Of a stretch of DNA of 64,000 nt, positions 40,939-48,426 are shown one piece after another. The translations under genes were made by a program, and so were the position numbers. How positions within the stretch are numbered: the first letter of the stretch is position 1; every line of letters begins with the position of its first letter. The notes beneath the pieces were generated by a model that saw only the letters and a list, made by a program, of their open reading frames with translations, had not been told where the DNA came from and did not search any database. The DNA comes from DASSKA01 sp963839365 (GTDB taxonomy: Bacteria > Actinomycetota > Actinomycetes > Propionibacteriales > Nocardioidaceae), in contig CAWIUT010000001.1 of assembly GCA_963839365.1 (NCBI GenBank), positions 558,001 to 622,000 on the forward strand. Direction: 5' to 3'.

Positions 40939-41970
40939 TCACTCCTCGGTGACGTGCGCCCACAGGTTGATGCCGCACTCCACCGCGTCCTGGTCGATGG
41001 CGGCGAGCTCCTCGTCGGTGAGCGCCGGACCGGCCAGCGCGTCCAGGTTGGTGTCGAGCTGCTCCACGGAGGAAGCGCCGATGACCGCCGAGGTCACCCG
41101 CGAGTCGCGCAGCACCCACTGCAGCGCCATCTGGGCCAGCTTCTGCCCCCGCGCGGCGGCGATCTCGTTGAGCCGGCGCACGTGGCGCAGGCTCTCGTCG
41201 AGGTGCTCCGAAGGCAGCGTGCTGTCCGAGCGCGCCGCCCGGGAGTCCTCCGGGATCCCGTCGAGGTAGCGGTCGGTGAGCAGGCCTTGGGCGAGGGCGG
41301 TGAACACGATGCAGCCCATCCCCTGCTCCTCGAGCTCGTCGAGCAGGTCCTGCTCGATCCAGCGGTTCAGCATGGAGTACGACGGCTGGTGGATCAGCAG
41401 CGGCGTCCCGAGCTCCCGGGCGATGGTGGCCGCCTCGCGGGTGCGCTTCGCGGAGTAGGAGGAGATCCCCGCGTACAACGCCTTCCCGGACCGCACCGCG
41501 TGGTCGAGGGCCATCATGGTCTCCTCGACCGGGGTGTCCTTGTCGAACCGGTGGCTGTAGAAGATGTCGACGTACTCCAGCCCCATCCGCGCCAGTGACT
41601 GGTCGAGGGAGGCGAGCACGTACTTGCGGGAGCCGCCGCCCTGGCCGTAGGGCCCGGGCCACATGTCCCACCCCGCCTTGGTGGAGATGACCAGCTCGTC
41701 GCGGTGGGAGGCGAAGTCTGCGCGCAGGTAGCGGCCGAAGTTGGTCTCGGCCTGCCCGTAGGGCGGTCCGTAGTTGTTGGCCAGGTCGAAGTGCGTCACC
41801 CCGCGGTCGAACGCGCGGCGCAGGATGGAGCGCTGGGTCTCCTCGGACCGGTCGTCGCCGAAGTTCTGCCACAGTCCCAGGGACAGGGCCGGAAGCTGCA
41901 GCCCGCTGCGGCCGCAGAAGCGGTACTGCATGGTGTCGTAGCGGTCCGGGGCTGCTTCGTAGGCGTTCAT
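40939..41970 (-). CDS. Aldo/keto reductase (YghZ-like)
   Basis: 343 aa NADPH-dependent (beta/alpha)8 reductase. Catalytic tetrad: Asp in THFDLANNYGPPYG, the nearby Tyr of the same segment, Lys in LVISTKAGWDMWPGPYG, and His in VDIFYSHRFDKDTP. NADP-binding end: AVIGASSVEQLDTNLDAL. Closest in pattern to L-glyceraldehyde-3-phosphate reductase and Kv-beta-type proteins. ATG 41970 (MNAYEAAPDRYDTMQYRF); an internal ATG would remove 13 residues. Stands alone between ppdK and the Clp-N gene. Confidence 0.9.
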   Translation of the reverse strand: MNAYEAAPDRYDTMQYRFCGRSGLQLPALSLGLWQNFGDDRSEETQRSILRRAFDRGVTHFDLANNYGPPYGQAETNFGRYLRADFASHRDELVISTKAGWDMWPGPYGQGGGSRKYVLASLDQSLARMGLEYVDIFYSHRFDKDTPVEETMMALDHAVRSGKALYAGISSYSAKRTREAATIARELGTPLLIHQPSYSMLNRWIEQDLLDELEEQGMGCIVFTALAQGLLTDRYLDGIPEDSRAARSDSTLPSEHLDESLRHVRRLNEIAAARGQKLAQMALQWVLRDSRVTSAVIGASSVEQLDTNLDALAGPALTDEELAAIDQDAVECGINLWAHVTEE

Positions 41971-41995
41971 GGCCCTATCGAACCATCCGCCGGGC

Positions 41996-42541
41996 TCAAC
42001 CCGCCCTGGGCACCGCCTCCGCAACCGCCCGGCGCAGCGCGACGGGCTGCACGCCCCCGTCGGCAAGGGCATCGCGCACCACGCGGTCGTCCTCCCGGAC
42101 CAGGCCCAGCAGCAGGTGCTCGGTGCCGATGTGGCCGTGCCGCAGGGCAACCGCTTCCCGCAACGCCAGCTCGAGCACCTTGCGAGCGGACCGGGAGAAC
42201 CGGATCCGCCGGGGACCGGCGGTCGGCCTGGTGAGGCCGCCGAGGTTCCTGTCGACTCGGCGGACCACCTCGTCGAGGTCGATGCCGATCGCCCGGAGCG
42301 CCTCGGCGTCGTCCTCGTCCAGCCCGTCGACGTACTGCATGCGCCGGCGGTCCAGCAGCTCCCGCAGCGTCGCCGCGCTCACGCCCAGCAGGCCGAGCAC
42401 CTGGGTGGCCGCCGAGCCACGCTGGTCGAGCAGCGCCATCAGCAGGTGCTCGGCACGGACCTCGCTCGCCGTGGTCGCGACCGCGTGCTCGCGTGCCGCG
42501 ACGACCACGGCCCGGGCGTCCTCGGTGAACCTCTCCAGCAT
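41996..42541 (-). CDS. Clp N-terminal-domain protein without an AAA+ module
   Basis: 181 aa made of two Clp-N repeats: LERFTEDARAVVVAAREHAV with SEVRAEHLLMALLDQRG, then IRFSRSARKVLELALREAVA with HGHIGTEHLLLGLVREDD. No Walker motifs follow, so it is not a ClpC/ClpA ATPase but a stand-alone adaptor-like protein that may bind substrates or the same partners as ClpC. It follows the small HTH regulator by 20 bases on the same strand, so the pair is co-regulated from the palindrome-bearing promoter at 42782-42810. ATG 42541. Confidence 0.85.
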   Translation of the reverse strand: MLERFTEDARAVVVAAREHAVATTASEVRAEHLLMALLDQRGSAATQVLGLLGVSAATLRELLDRRRMQYVDGLDEDDAEALRAIGIDLDEVVRRVDRNLGGLTRPTAGPRRIRFSRSARKVLELALREAVALRHGHIGTEHLLLGLVREDDRVVRDALADGGVQPVALRRAVAEAVPRAG

Positions 42542-42561
42542 GCCGCTCCCCTTCGCTGGGC

Positions 42562-42774
42562 TCAGCCCAGGCGCCGGTGCTTCTTGTGGACCGCCTGGCG
42601 GCTGACTCCCAGCACGTCGGCGATCTCCTGCCAGGACCAGCCCATCTCTCGCGCCCGCCGCACCTGGGACTCCTCTAGCCGCTCGACGAGGCGCCGCAGT
42701 GCCCGGACCGCTCGCAGCCCCGTGCGGGGGTCGGCGTCCGTGGCGGCGGCGGTCAGCGCGGACGGGTCGCTCAC
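42562..42774 (-). CDS. Small HTH DNA-binding protein, likely autoregulator of the Clp-N gene
   Basis: 70 aa, almost only a helix-turn-helix: a basic helix RRLVERLEESQVRRAREMG, then WSWQEIADVLGVSRQAVHKK and HRRLG. No ligand domain is present, so regulation may work through its partner, possibly the Clp-N protein. GTG 42774 is chosen because a -35/-10 pair places the transcript start at about this base, implying a leaderless mRNA, and because two identical-half palindromes flank it. Its promoter lies inside the 3' end of the RsmC-like gene. Confidence 0.75.
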   Translation of the reverse strand: MSDPSALTAAATDADPRTGLRAVRALRRLVERLEESQVRRAREMGWSWQEIADVLGVSRQAVHKKHRRLG

Positions 42775-42778
42775 CCTC

Positions 42779-42794
42779 GTCAACCTACGTTGAC
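42779..42794. promoter_or_regulatory. Palindromic operator copy 1 (GTCAAC-N4-GTTGAC)
   Basis: GTCAACCTACGTTGAC: perfect 6-bp arms around CTAC. It covers the candidate -10 box of the HTH gene (42782-42787) and starts 5 bases from its GTG. Its partner copy lies 27 bases away center to center. Confidence 0.7.
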
Positions 42795-42810
42795 ACCGTG
42801 TTCCTGTCAA
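42782..42810 (-). promoter_or_regulatory. Promoter of the HTH/Clp-N pair (leaderless)
   Basis: On the minus strand TTGACA (42805-42810) and TAGGTT (42782-42787) are spaced by 17 bases. The expected start, 6-7 bases downstream, coincides with the GTG at 42774. Each hexamer lies within one of the two palindromes, an arrangement suited to repression. Confidence 0.7.
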
Positions 42811-42821
42811 CCATCGTTGAC
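42806..42821. promoter_or_regulatory. Palindromic operator copy 2 (GTCAAC-N4-GTTGAC)
   Basis: GTCAACCATCGTTGAC: the same arms as copy 1 with CATC in the center. It covers the -35 box and the stop codon and last codons of the upstream methyltransferase gene. Combined, the two copies suggest the consensus (T)GTCAACCNNCGTTGAC(A). Confidence 0.7.
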
Positions 42822-43424
42822 GTTCGGGTCCGGGCGACGCACCTCGAGCACCCGGAAGCCCTTCGCGCTGGCCAGCCGGGTGGTCGGACAGCCCTGGTCG
42901 ACCAGCCAGCGCTGCAGCGAGTCCGCACCGAGGTTCTTGCCCACCACGAGCACCGCTCGCCCGTTCGGCACCAGCCTGGGCAGCCAGGTGCCCAGCAGCT
43001 CGTGCAGCGCCTGCTTGCCGACCCGGATCGGCGGGTTGCTCCAGATCTCGTCGAACACGAGGTCGGCGGGCAGCTGCTCGGGGAGCACCGCCCGGAACCG
43101 GTCGGTCAGCCCGAGCGCGGCCGCGTTCTCGTTGGCGAGCAGCACCGCACGCTCGTTCACCTCCACCCCCCACACCGTGGCCTCCGGTGCGGCGGTGGCG
43201 AGCGCGAGGCCGATCACGCCGTAGCCGCAGCCCAGGTCGAGCAGGGTCCCGCCCTCGGGTGGCTCGGCCTCGCGAAACAGCACCGCGGTGCCCGTGTCGA
43301 GCCGTCCCCGGGAGAACACCCCGGACCCGGAGCTCAGGGCGAGGTCATGCCCCCAGACCCGTGCCCGGACCGGGACACGTTCGAAGCGGCTCGTGGGATC
43401 GGCGGAGAAGTAGTGCTCGCTCAC
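42807..43424 (-). CDS. RsmC-like class I methyltransferase
   Basis: About 205 aa. SAM motif I GTLLDLGCGYGVIGLALAT, acidic loop VWGVEVNERAVLLANENAAA, and motif IV WSNPPIRVGKQALHELLG, the NPP-type signature of enzymes that methylate exocyclic amines, here like 16S rRNA m2G methyltransferases. The protein is the size of a single catalytic domain (the E. coli enzyme has two). The GTG at 43424 overlaps the truA stop as GTGA, which supports the start. The stop codon lies within operator copy 2 of the next gene. Confidence 0.85.
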   Translation of the reverse strand: MSEHYFSADPTSRFERVPVRARVWGHDLALSSGSGVFSRGRLDTGTAVLFREAEPPEGGTLLDLGCGYGVIGLALATAAPEATVWGVEVNERAVLLANENAAALGLTDRFRAVLPEQLPADLVFDEIWSNPPIRVGKQALHELLGTWLPRLVPNGRAVLVVGKNLGADSLQRWLVDQGCPTTRLASAKGFRVLEVRRPDPNVNDG

Positions 43425-44266
43425 CGGCCGCCCTCCCGCTCCAGCGTTCGAAGCACCCGCGCCTTCTCGGCCTGGGCGGCCAGCTGGTCGTCGACCGGGT
43501 AGTCGACCCCCTCCAGGGTCAGACCGTGGGCGTGCACGACGGTCACCGCCGGGTCCCGGACACCGGCAGCCAGTACGTCGTACGCCCACTCCGGGGGCCG
43601 CCGCCCCTCCCCGACCGCGACCAGGCAGCCGACCAGCGCGCGGACCATGTGGTGGCAGAACGCGTCGGCGCGGACCGTCCCGACCGCGAGCCCCTGGGCG
43701 TCGCGGGACCAGGACAGCTCGAGGACCCGTCGGATGGTGGTGGCCCCCTCACGCTTCTTGCAGAACGCCGCGAAGTCGTGCTCACCGGTCAGCGGTGCGG
43801 CCGCCTCGTTCATGGCGGTCAGGTCCAGCTCCCGGGACCGGCTGAGCACCCAGCGGCGGCGCAGCGGGTCGACGAGGGCGGGGTGGTCGGCGATCCGGTA
43901 GGCGTACCTGCGCCAACGCGCCGAGAACCGGGCGTCGAACCCGGGCGGCGCCTGCTGCACGCGTCGCACCCGGACGTCCTCGGGGAGCACCCCGTTGAGC
44001 CGGCGCAGCAGCGCCTCCAGCGGCGGCGCGGCGCTGCGGCCGGCCGAGGACATCAGGACGCCGTCGTCGAGGTCGAGGTGGACCACCTGGCCGCGGGCGT
44101 GCACACCGGTGTCCGTGCGGCCGGCGCAGGTGGCCCGGACCCGCTCCACCCGCAGCGTCTGCGCGAGGGCCGACTCGAGCGTCTCCTGCACGGTGCGCAG
44201 TCCCGGCTGGGTCGCCCAGCCGTGGAAGTCGGTGCCGTCGTAGGCGAGGTCGAGTCGCAGGCGCAC
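43421..44266 (-). CDS. truA: tRNA pseudouridine(38-40) synthase
   Basis: 281 aa; isomerises U38-U40 in the anticodon arm. N-terminal LDLAYDGTDFHGWATQPGLR, catalytic Asp in ATCAGRTDTGVHARGQVVHL, and the C-terminal FCHHMVRALVGCLVAVGEG. Follows rplQ as in most actinobacteria, but a large stem-loop at 44289-44341 lies between them. It overlaps the RsmC-like gene by 4 bases. Confidence 0.96.
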   Translation of the reverse strand: MRLRLDLAYDGTDFHGWATQPGLRTVQETLESALAQTLRVERVRATCAGRTDTGVHARGQVVHLDLDDGVLMSSAGRSAAPPLEALLRRLNGVLPEDVRVRRVQQAPPGFDARFSARWRRYAYRIADHPALVDPLRRRWVLSRSRELDLTAMNEAAAPLTGEHDFAAFCKKREGATTIRRVLELSWSRDAQGLAVGTVRADAFCHHMVRALVGCLVAVGEGRRPPEWAYDVLAAGVRDPAVTVVHAHGLTLEGVDYPVDDQLAAQAEKARVLRTLEREGGR

Positions 44267-44288
44267 ACGCTCATCCTGTCAAAGCGGA

Positions 44289-44341
44289 AGTGGCGGCAGA
44301 TGACGCGTCCGCGCGGGGCGCGGGTGCCATCTGCCGCCACT
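44289..44341 (-). terminator. Long stem-loop between rplQ and truA
   Basis: A perfect 14-bp stem (44289-44302 with 44328-44341) closes a 25-base GC-rich loop. There is no strong T run on the minus strand. It may terminate or process the end of the alpha-operon transcript so that truA is expressed at a lower level. Confidence 0.6.
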
Positions 44342-44371
44342 CTTGCGAAGGTGGGAGCGACGCTCCAGCCA

Positions 44372-44959
44372 TCACTCCTCGGAGGACTTCTCCTGCTCGC
44401 TCGCCTCGGCCTGAGAGGTCGCCTCGCCCGCCTCCGCCTCGGGGGCGGCCTCGGCGGCCGGCTCCTCGGCGGTCTCGGCCTCGGCGGCCGGCTCCTCCAC
44501 GGTCTCGGCCTCGGCAGGCGCCTCGGCCGCCTTCTTCGCCGGCGCCTTCGCGGCGGACTTCCTCGGGGCCTCCTTGGCGGCTGCCGGCTGCTCGGCGGAG
44601 TACTCCTCGGTCACCAGCTCGATGACCGCCATCGGGGCGTTGTCGCCCTTGCGCGGGCCGGTCTTGGTGATTCGGGTGTAGCCGCCCGGACGCTCCGCGA
44701 AGTGCGGAGCGATCTCGGTGAACAGGGTGTGCACCACACCCTTGTCCTTGATGGTGGACAGCACCTGACGCCGGTTGTGCAGGTCGCCCTTCTTGGCCTT
44801 CGTGATCAGCCGCTCGGCCACCGGCCGCAGCACCCGGGCCTTGGCCTCCGTGGTGGTCACCCGACCGTGCTCGAACAGGCTGGTCGCCAGGTTCGCCACG
44901 ATCTGCTTCTGGTGCGCCGGGCTACCGCCGAGCCGGGCACCCTTCTTGGGAGTGGGCAT
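44372..44959 (-). CDS. rplQ: 50S ribosomal protein L17
   Basis: 195 aa. The conserved 120-residue core includes PKKGARLGGSPAHQKQIVAN, LATSLFEHGRVTTTEAKA and the terminal GYTRITKTGPRKGDNAPMAV. It continues into a 75-residue Ala/Glu-rich tail with a Lys-rich stretch (KEAPRKSAAKAPAKKAAEAP) not present in E. coli L17; such tails occur in actinobacteria. ATG 44959. Last gene of the alpha operon. Confidence 0.97.
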   Translation of the reverse strand: MPTPKKGARLGGSPAHQKQIVANLATSLFEHGRVTTTEAKARVLRPVAERLITKAKKGDLHNRRQVLSTIKDKGVVHTLFTEIAPHFAERPGGYTRITKTGPRKGDNAPMAVIELVTEEYSAEQPAAAKEAPRKSAAKAPAKKAAEAPAEAETVEEPAAEAETAEEPAAEAAPEAEAGEATSQAEASEQEKSSEE

Positions 44960-45013
44960 GGATGTCTCTCGTTTCTCCCGGGCCGTACCAGGTACCCGGG
45001 TAGATGGGTCGGA

Positions 45014-46027
45014 TCAGTACTGTTCGTCCTCGACGAAGCTGTCGTCATCGTCGTCGTACGCCGCCAGCGCCGCCTGCGGGTCGAAGCCCGGAGCGCTGTC
45101 CTTCAGCGACAGGCCCATCTCGACGAGCTTGGCCTTCACCTCGTCGATGGACTTGGCGCCGAAGTTGCGGATGTCGAGCAGGTCCTGCTCGGAGCGCGAG
45201 ATCAGCTCTCCCACGGTGTGGATACCCTCACGCTTGAGGCAGTTGTAGGAGCGCACGGTCAGCTGCAGGTCCTCGACCGGCAGCGCCAGGTCGGCCGCCA
45301 GCGCCTCGTCGACCGGCGAGGGGCCGATGTCGATGCCCTCCGCCTCGACGTTGAGCTCGCGGGCCAGGCCGAACAGCTCGACCAGCGTCTTGCCGGCCGA
45401 CGCGAGGGCGTCACGGGGCCGGATCGACGGCTTGCTCTCCACGTCGATGACCAGCTTGTCGAAGTCGGTGCGCTGCTCGACACGGGTGGCCTCGACCTTG
45501 TAGGTCACCTTGAGCACCGGCGAGTAGATCGAGTCGACCGGCATCCGGCCGATCTCGTTGTCGGCGCCCTTGTTCTGCGCCGCCGACACGTAGCCGCGGC
45601 CGCGCTCGACGACGAGCTCCATCTCGAGCTTGCCCTTGTCGTTGAGGGTGGCGATCTTCAGCTCCGGGCTGTGCACCTCCACGCCGGCCGGCGGCGCGAT
45701 GTCCGCGGCCGTGACGTCACCGGGGCCCTGCTTGCGCAGGTACATGGTGACCGGCTCGTCGTGCTCGGAGGAGACCACGAGGTCCTTCAGGTTGAGGATG
45801 ACCTCGGTGACGTCCTCCTTGACCCCCTCGATCGTGGAGAACTCGTGGAGCACGCTGTCGATCTTGATGCTGGTCACCGCGGCACCGGGGATGGAGGAGA
45901 GCAGGGTACGACGCAGCGAGTTGCCGAGGGTGTACCCGAAGCCCGGCTCCAGCGGCTCGATGACGAACCGGGAGCGGTACTCGTCGACGACCTCTTCTGA
46001 CAGGGTCGGGCGCTGAGCGATTAACAC
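45014..46027 (-). CDS. rpoA: RNA polymerase alpha subunit
   Basis: 337 aa. Assembly domain: SRFVIEPLEPGFGYTLGNSL then RRTLLSSIPGAAVTSIKID. The C-terminal domain (from about residue 245) has NCLKREGIHTVGELISRSEQ and LLDIRNFGAKSIDEVKAKL for UP-element and activator contact, then an acidic tail YDDDDDSFVEDEQY. GTG 46027 with an AAGGAA ribosome site. Between rpsD and rplQ in the alpha operon. Confidence 0.98.
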   Translation of the reverse strand: MLIAQRPTLSEEVVDEYRSRFVIEPLEPGFGYTLGNSLRRTLLSSIPGAAVTSIKIDSVLHEFSTIEGVKEDVTEVILNLKDLVVSSEHDEPVTMYLRKQGPGDVTAADIAPPAGVEVHSPELKIATLNDKGKLEMELVVERGRGYVSAAQNKGADNEIGRMPVDSIYSPVLKVTYKVEATRVEQRTDFDKLVIDVESKPSIRPRDALASAGKTLVELFGLARELNVEAEGIDIGPSPVDEALAADLALPVEDLQLTVRSYNCLKREGIHTVGELISRSEQDLLDIRNFGAKSIDEVKAKLVEMGLSLKDSAPGFDPQAALAAYDDDDDSFVEDEQY

Positions 46028-46109
46028 GGTGTGTTCCTTTCCGAGCCCACCCGCTATATGACGGGCTCGAACCGGCGAGGACGAGTCCTCGCATCAGGGT
46101 GGCGGACTA

Positions 46110-46721
46110 TCAGTGGATCTTGGAGTAGTACTCGACGATGAGCTGCTCCTGGACCGGGATGTCGATCTGCTCGCGGACCGGCAGCTGGTGGATCAGGATG
46201 CGCATCTTGGTGGGCAGCGCCTCCATCCAGCCTGGCACGTTGCGCTCGCCGTGGGTCTCCCGCGCGACGATGAACGGCGTCATCTCGAGCGACTTCTCGC
46301 GGACGTCGATCACGTCGTGGGAGCTGATCTGGTAGGACGGGATGTCCACCTTGCGGCCGTTCACGAGGAAGTGCCCGTGCACGACGAGCTGGCGGGCGTG
46401 CCGGCGGGTGCGCGCGAAGCCGGCGCGGTACACCACGTTGTCCAGCCGGCACTCGAGCAGCTGGAGCAGGTTGTCACCGGTCTTGCCCGGGCGCCGGTGC
46501 GCCTCGGCGTAGTAGCGGTGGAACTGCTTCTCCAGGACGCCGTAGGTGTAGCGCGCCTTCTGCTTCTCGCGCAGCTGGAGGAGGTACTCGCTCTCCTTGA
46601 TGCGGCCGCGGCCGTGCTGGCCGGGCGGGTAGGGACGACGCTCGTAGGCCTGGTCGCCGCCGATGAGGTCGACACCCAGCCGGCGCGACTTCTTCGTCAT
46701 GGGGCCGGTGTAACGGGCCAT
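46110..46721 (-). CDS. rpsD: 30S ribosomal protein S4
   Basis: 203 aa primary 16S-binding protein. Begins ARYTGPMTKKSRRLGVDLIG, has the S4 RNA-binding segment CRLDNVVYRAGFARTRRHAR with VHGHFLVNGRKVDIPSYQI, and ends IPVQEQLIVEYYSKIH. The N-terminal zinc-cysteine knuckle of some S4 proteins is absent. ATG 46721. Confidence 0.98.
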   Translation of the reverse strand: MARYTGPMTKKSRRLGVDLIGGDQAYERRPYPPGQHGRGRIKESEYLLQLREKQKARYTYGVLEKQFHRYYAEAHRRPGKTGDNLLQLLECRLDNVVYRAGFARTRRHARQLVVHGHFLVNGRKVDIPSYQISSHDVIDVREKSLEMTPFIVARETHGERNVPGWMEALPTKMRILIHQLPVREQIDIPVQEQLIVEYYSKIH

Positions 46722-46759
46722 GGTTCAAAGACTCCTTGGTTTCGCTCGGCTGTCGGGGC

Positions 46760-47164
46760 TCACACGCGCCGGCGCTTGGGCGGCCGGCATCCGTTGTGAG
46801 GGGTGGGGGTGACGTCCTGGATGGTGCCGACCTCGAGGCCGATCGCACCCAGGGACCGGATCGCCGTCTCGCGACCCGAGCCCGGGCCCTTGACGAAGAC
46901 GTCGATCTTCTTCATCCCGTGCTCCATCGCCCGACGTCCGGCAGCCTCGGCTGCCATCTGCGCGGCGTACGGCGTGGACTTGCGGGACCCCTTGAAGCCG
47001 ACGGTGCCGGCCGAGGCCCAGGAGATCACCGCACCCACCGGGTCGGTGATCGTGACGATCGTGTTGTTGAACGTGCTCTTGATGTGGGCCTCGCCCTGGG
47101 CGACGTTCTTCTTCTCCTTGCGGCGCACCTTCTTGGCGCCGGCCTGGCGGCTCTTGGGAGGCAT
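46760..47164 (-). CDS. rpsK: 30S ribosomal protein S11
   Basis: 134 aa. Core blocks: EAHIKSTFNNTIVTITDPVG, SWASAGTVGFKGSRKSTPYA and the C-terminal VTPTPHNGCRPPKRRRV. ATG 47164, 44 bases after rpsM. Confidence 0.98.
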   Translation of the reverse strand: MPPKSRQAGAKKVRRKEKKNVAQGEAHIKSTFNNTIVTITDPVGAVISWASAGTVGFKGSRKSTPYAAQMAAEAAGRRAMEHGMKKIDVFVKGPGSGRETAIRSLGAIGLEVGTIQDVTPTPHNGCRPPKRRRV

Positions 47165-47208
47165 TCGTTACTCCTGCGTCTGGTCGAAAGTCGGGTCGGA
47201 GGCCACGC

Positions 47209-47583
47209 TCAGCGGGCCTTCTTCTTGCCGGCGACGGTGCGCTTGGGGCCCTTGCGGGTGCGCGCGTTGGTCTTGGTGCGCTGCCCTCGCACGGGCAGGC
47301 CCTGGCGGTGCCGGCGGCCCTGGTAGCTGCCGATCTCGATTTTGCGACGGATGTCGGCCTGGACCTCGCGCCGGAGGTCACCCTCGATCCTGAAGTTCGC
47401 TTCGATCGCGTCCCGAAGCTTGACCAGCTCGTCGTCGCCCAGCTGGTGGACCCGCATGTTCGGGTCGACCCCGGTCGCTGCGAGGACCTGCTGGGCGCTG
47501 GTACGGCCAATGCCGTAGATGTAGGTGAGTGCGACCTCGATGCGCTTGTCGCGCGGGAGGTCGATACCGACGAGGCGTGCCAT
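47209..47583 (-). CDS. rpsM: 30S ribosomal protein S13
   Basis: 124 aa. Starts MARLVGIDLPRDKRIEVAL, then YIYGIGRTSAQQVLAATGV, the basic GSYQGRRHRQGLPVRGQRTK and the tail KGPKRTVAGKKKAR that reaches the tRNAs in the head of the 30S subunit. The ATG at 47583 is the family start; the open frame upstream is not used. Confidence 0.98.
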   Translation of the reverse strand: MARLVGIDLPRDKRIEVALTYIYGIGRTSAQQVLAATGVDPNMRVHQLGDDELVKLRDAIEANFRIEGDLRREVQADIRRKIEIGSYQGRRHRQGLPVRGQRTKTNARTRKGPKRTVAGKKKAR

Positions 47584-47753
47584 CGGTGGCCATTCCCTTC
47601 TGGAAGGCACTGCCTTCCATCTCCTTGGAGGTGTCGGTTCGTGCCGCGTCCCCGCCCGCCTCATTCGAGAGCGGGGCCCCGGCCTCCGGTCCGGGGGTGA
47701 CACCCGTCGGGTCCGACGGGTGAGCGGTCACGAAGTGTGTTGAGTTGTCGAGC

Positions 47754-47867
47754 TCAGCCCTGGCGCTGCTTGTGGCGAGGGTTCTCGCAGATCACCATGA
47801 CGCGGCCGTGGCGACGGATCACCTTGCACTTGTCACAGATCGGCTTGACGCTCGGGTTGACCTTCAT
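47754..47867 (-). CDS. rpmJ: 50S ribosomal protein L36
   Basis: 37 aa, translated by hand: starts MKVNPSVKPICDKCKVIRR and ends ENPRHKQRQG. The zinc-ribbon ligands Cys11, Cys14, Cys27 and His32 are all present, so this is the zinc-binding (C+) form. ATG 47867. Sits in the usual place between infA and rpsM, though separated from rpsM by 170 bases. Confidence 0.97.
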   Translation of the reverse strand: MKVNPSVKPICDKCKVIRRHGRVMVICENPRHKQRQG

Positions 47868-47938
47868 GTCCGAAGCTCTTCTCTCGTTTCTCGGCTGCCC
47901 TGGGTGTGGGCATCACGGTGACCACCGACCCGGGGGTC

Positions 47939-47959
47939 CACGGGGGCGAGGCCCCCGTG
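47939..47959 (-). repeat. Recurrent intergenic hairpin, copy A (infA-rpmJ gap)
   Basis: CACGGGGGC / GCCCCCGTG, a perfect 9-bp stem with a 3-base loop, preceded by GGTC and followed by a G run on the plus strand. The same element recurs at 52669-52691 and 63014-63036. Confidence 0.7.
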
Positions 47960-47966
47960 AGGGGGA

Positions 47967-48188
47967 TTACTTGTACCGGTAGACGATCCGCCCGCGGGTC
48001 AGGTCGTACGGCGACAGCTCGACGACGACCCTGTCTTGGGGAAGGATCCGGATGTAGTGCTGACGCATCTTGCCGCTGATGTGGGCGAGGACCTTGTGGC
48101 CGTTGCTCAGCTCGACCCGAAACATCGCGTTCGGGAGCGCCTCGACAACCGTGCCCTCGATCTCGATCACGCCTTCTTTCTTCGGCAT
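47967..48188 (-). CDS. infA: Translation initiation factor IF-1
   Basis: 73 aa OB-fold protein that binds the 30S A site. KKEGVIEIEGTVVEALPNAM, FRVELSNGHKVLAHISGKMR and the C-terminal VVVELSPYDLTRGRIVYRYK match the family end to end. ATG 48188. Its transcript may start near 48343, giving a leader of about 150 bases that includes the 10-base repeats at 48223-48252. Confidence 0.98.
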   Translation of the reverse strand: MPKKEGVIEIEGTVVEALPNAMFRVELSNGHKVLAHISGKMRQHYIRILPQDRVVVELSPYDLTRGRIVYRYK

Positions 48189-48222
48189 GTCCTCCGCAAT
48201 CTGTTGGTGGCTCGTCTACCGT

Positions 48223-48252
48223 GTTGCTCTGAGTTGCTCTGAGTTGCTCTGG
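48223..48252. repeat. 10-base tandem repeat in the infA upstream region
   Basis: Three consecutive copies of GTTGCTCTGA, the last ending GG. Located 35-64 bases upstream of the infA start, outside any gene. Slippage product or protein-binding repeat; the sequence does not decide. Confidence 0.8.
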
Positions 48253-48349
48253 ACCACATGAGCCCGTCGGGACCCTTCCCGGGCACGACGCGGAGACACG
48301 AAAGCGATCGCTTCTCCGGGGCCGCTGCCGGGCAGCCGCAGGGCACCAC

Positions 48350-48379
48350 AAAACAGGCCCACGTTGGGCCAAGAGTCAA
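48350..48379 (-). promoter_or_regulatory. Candidate promoter for infA and the downstream alpha genes
   Basis: On the minus strand TTGACT (48374-48379) and TGTTTT (48350-48355) with an 18-base spacer. The -35 match is good, the -10 weak. A GGCCCA/TGGGCC inverted repeat lies in the spacer. Confidence 0.5.
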
Positions 48380-48426
48380 GTCTAGAGGAATCCGGCCCCG
48401 GATGGTAATCGAGGCCGTTCCCGCAG

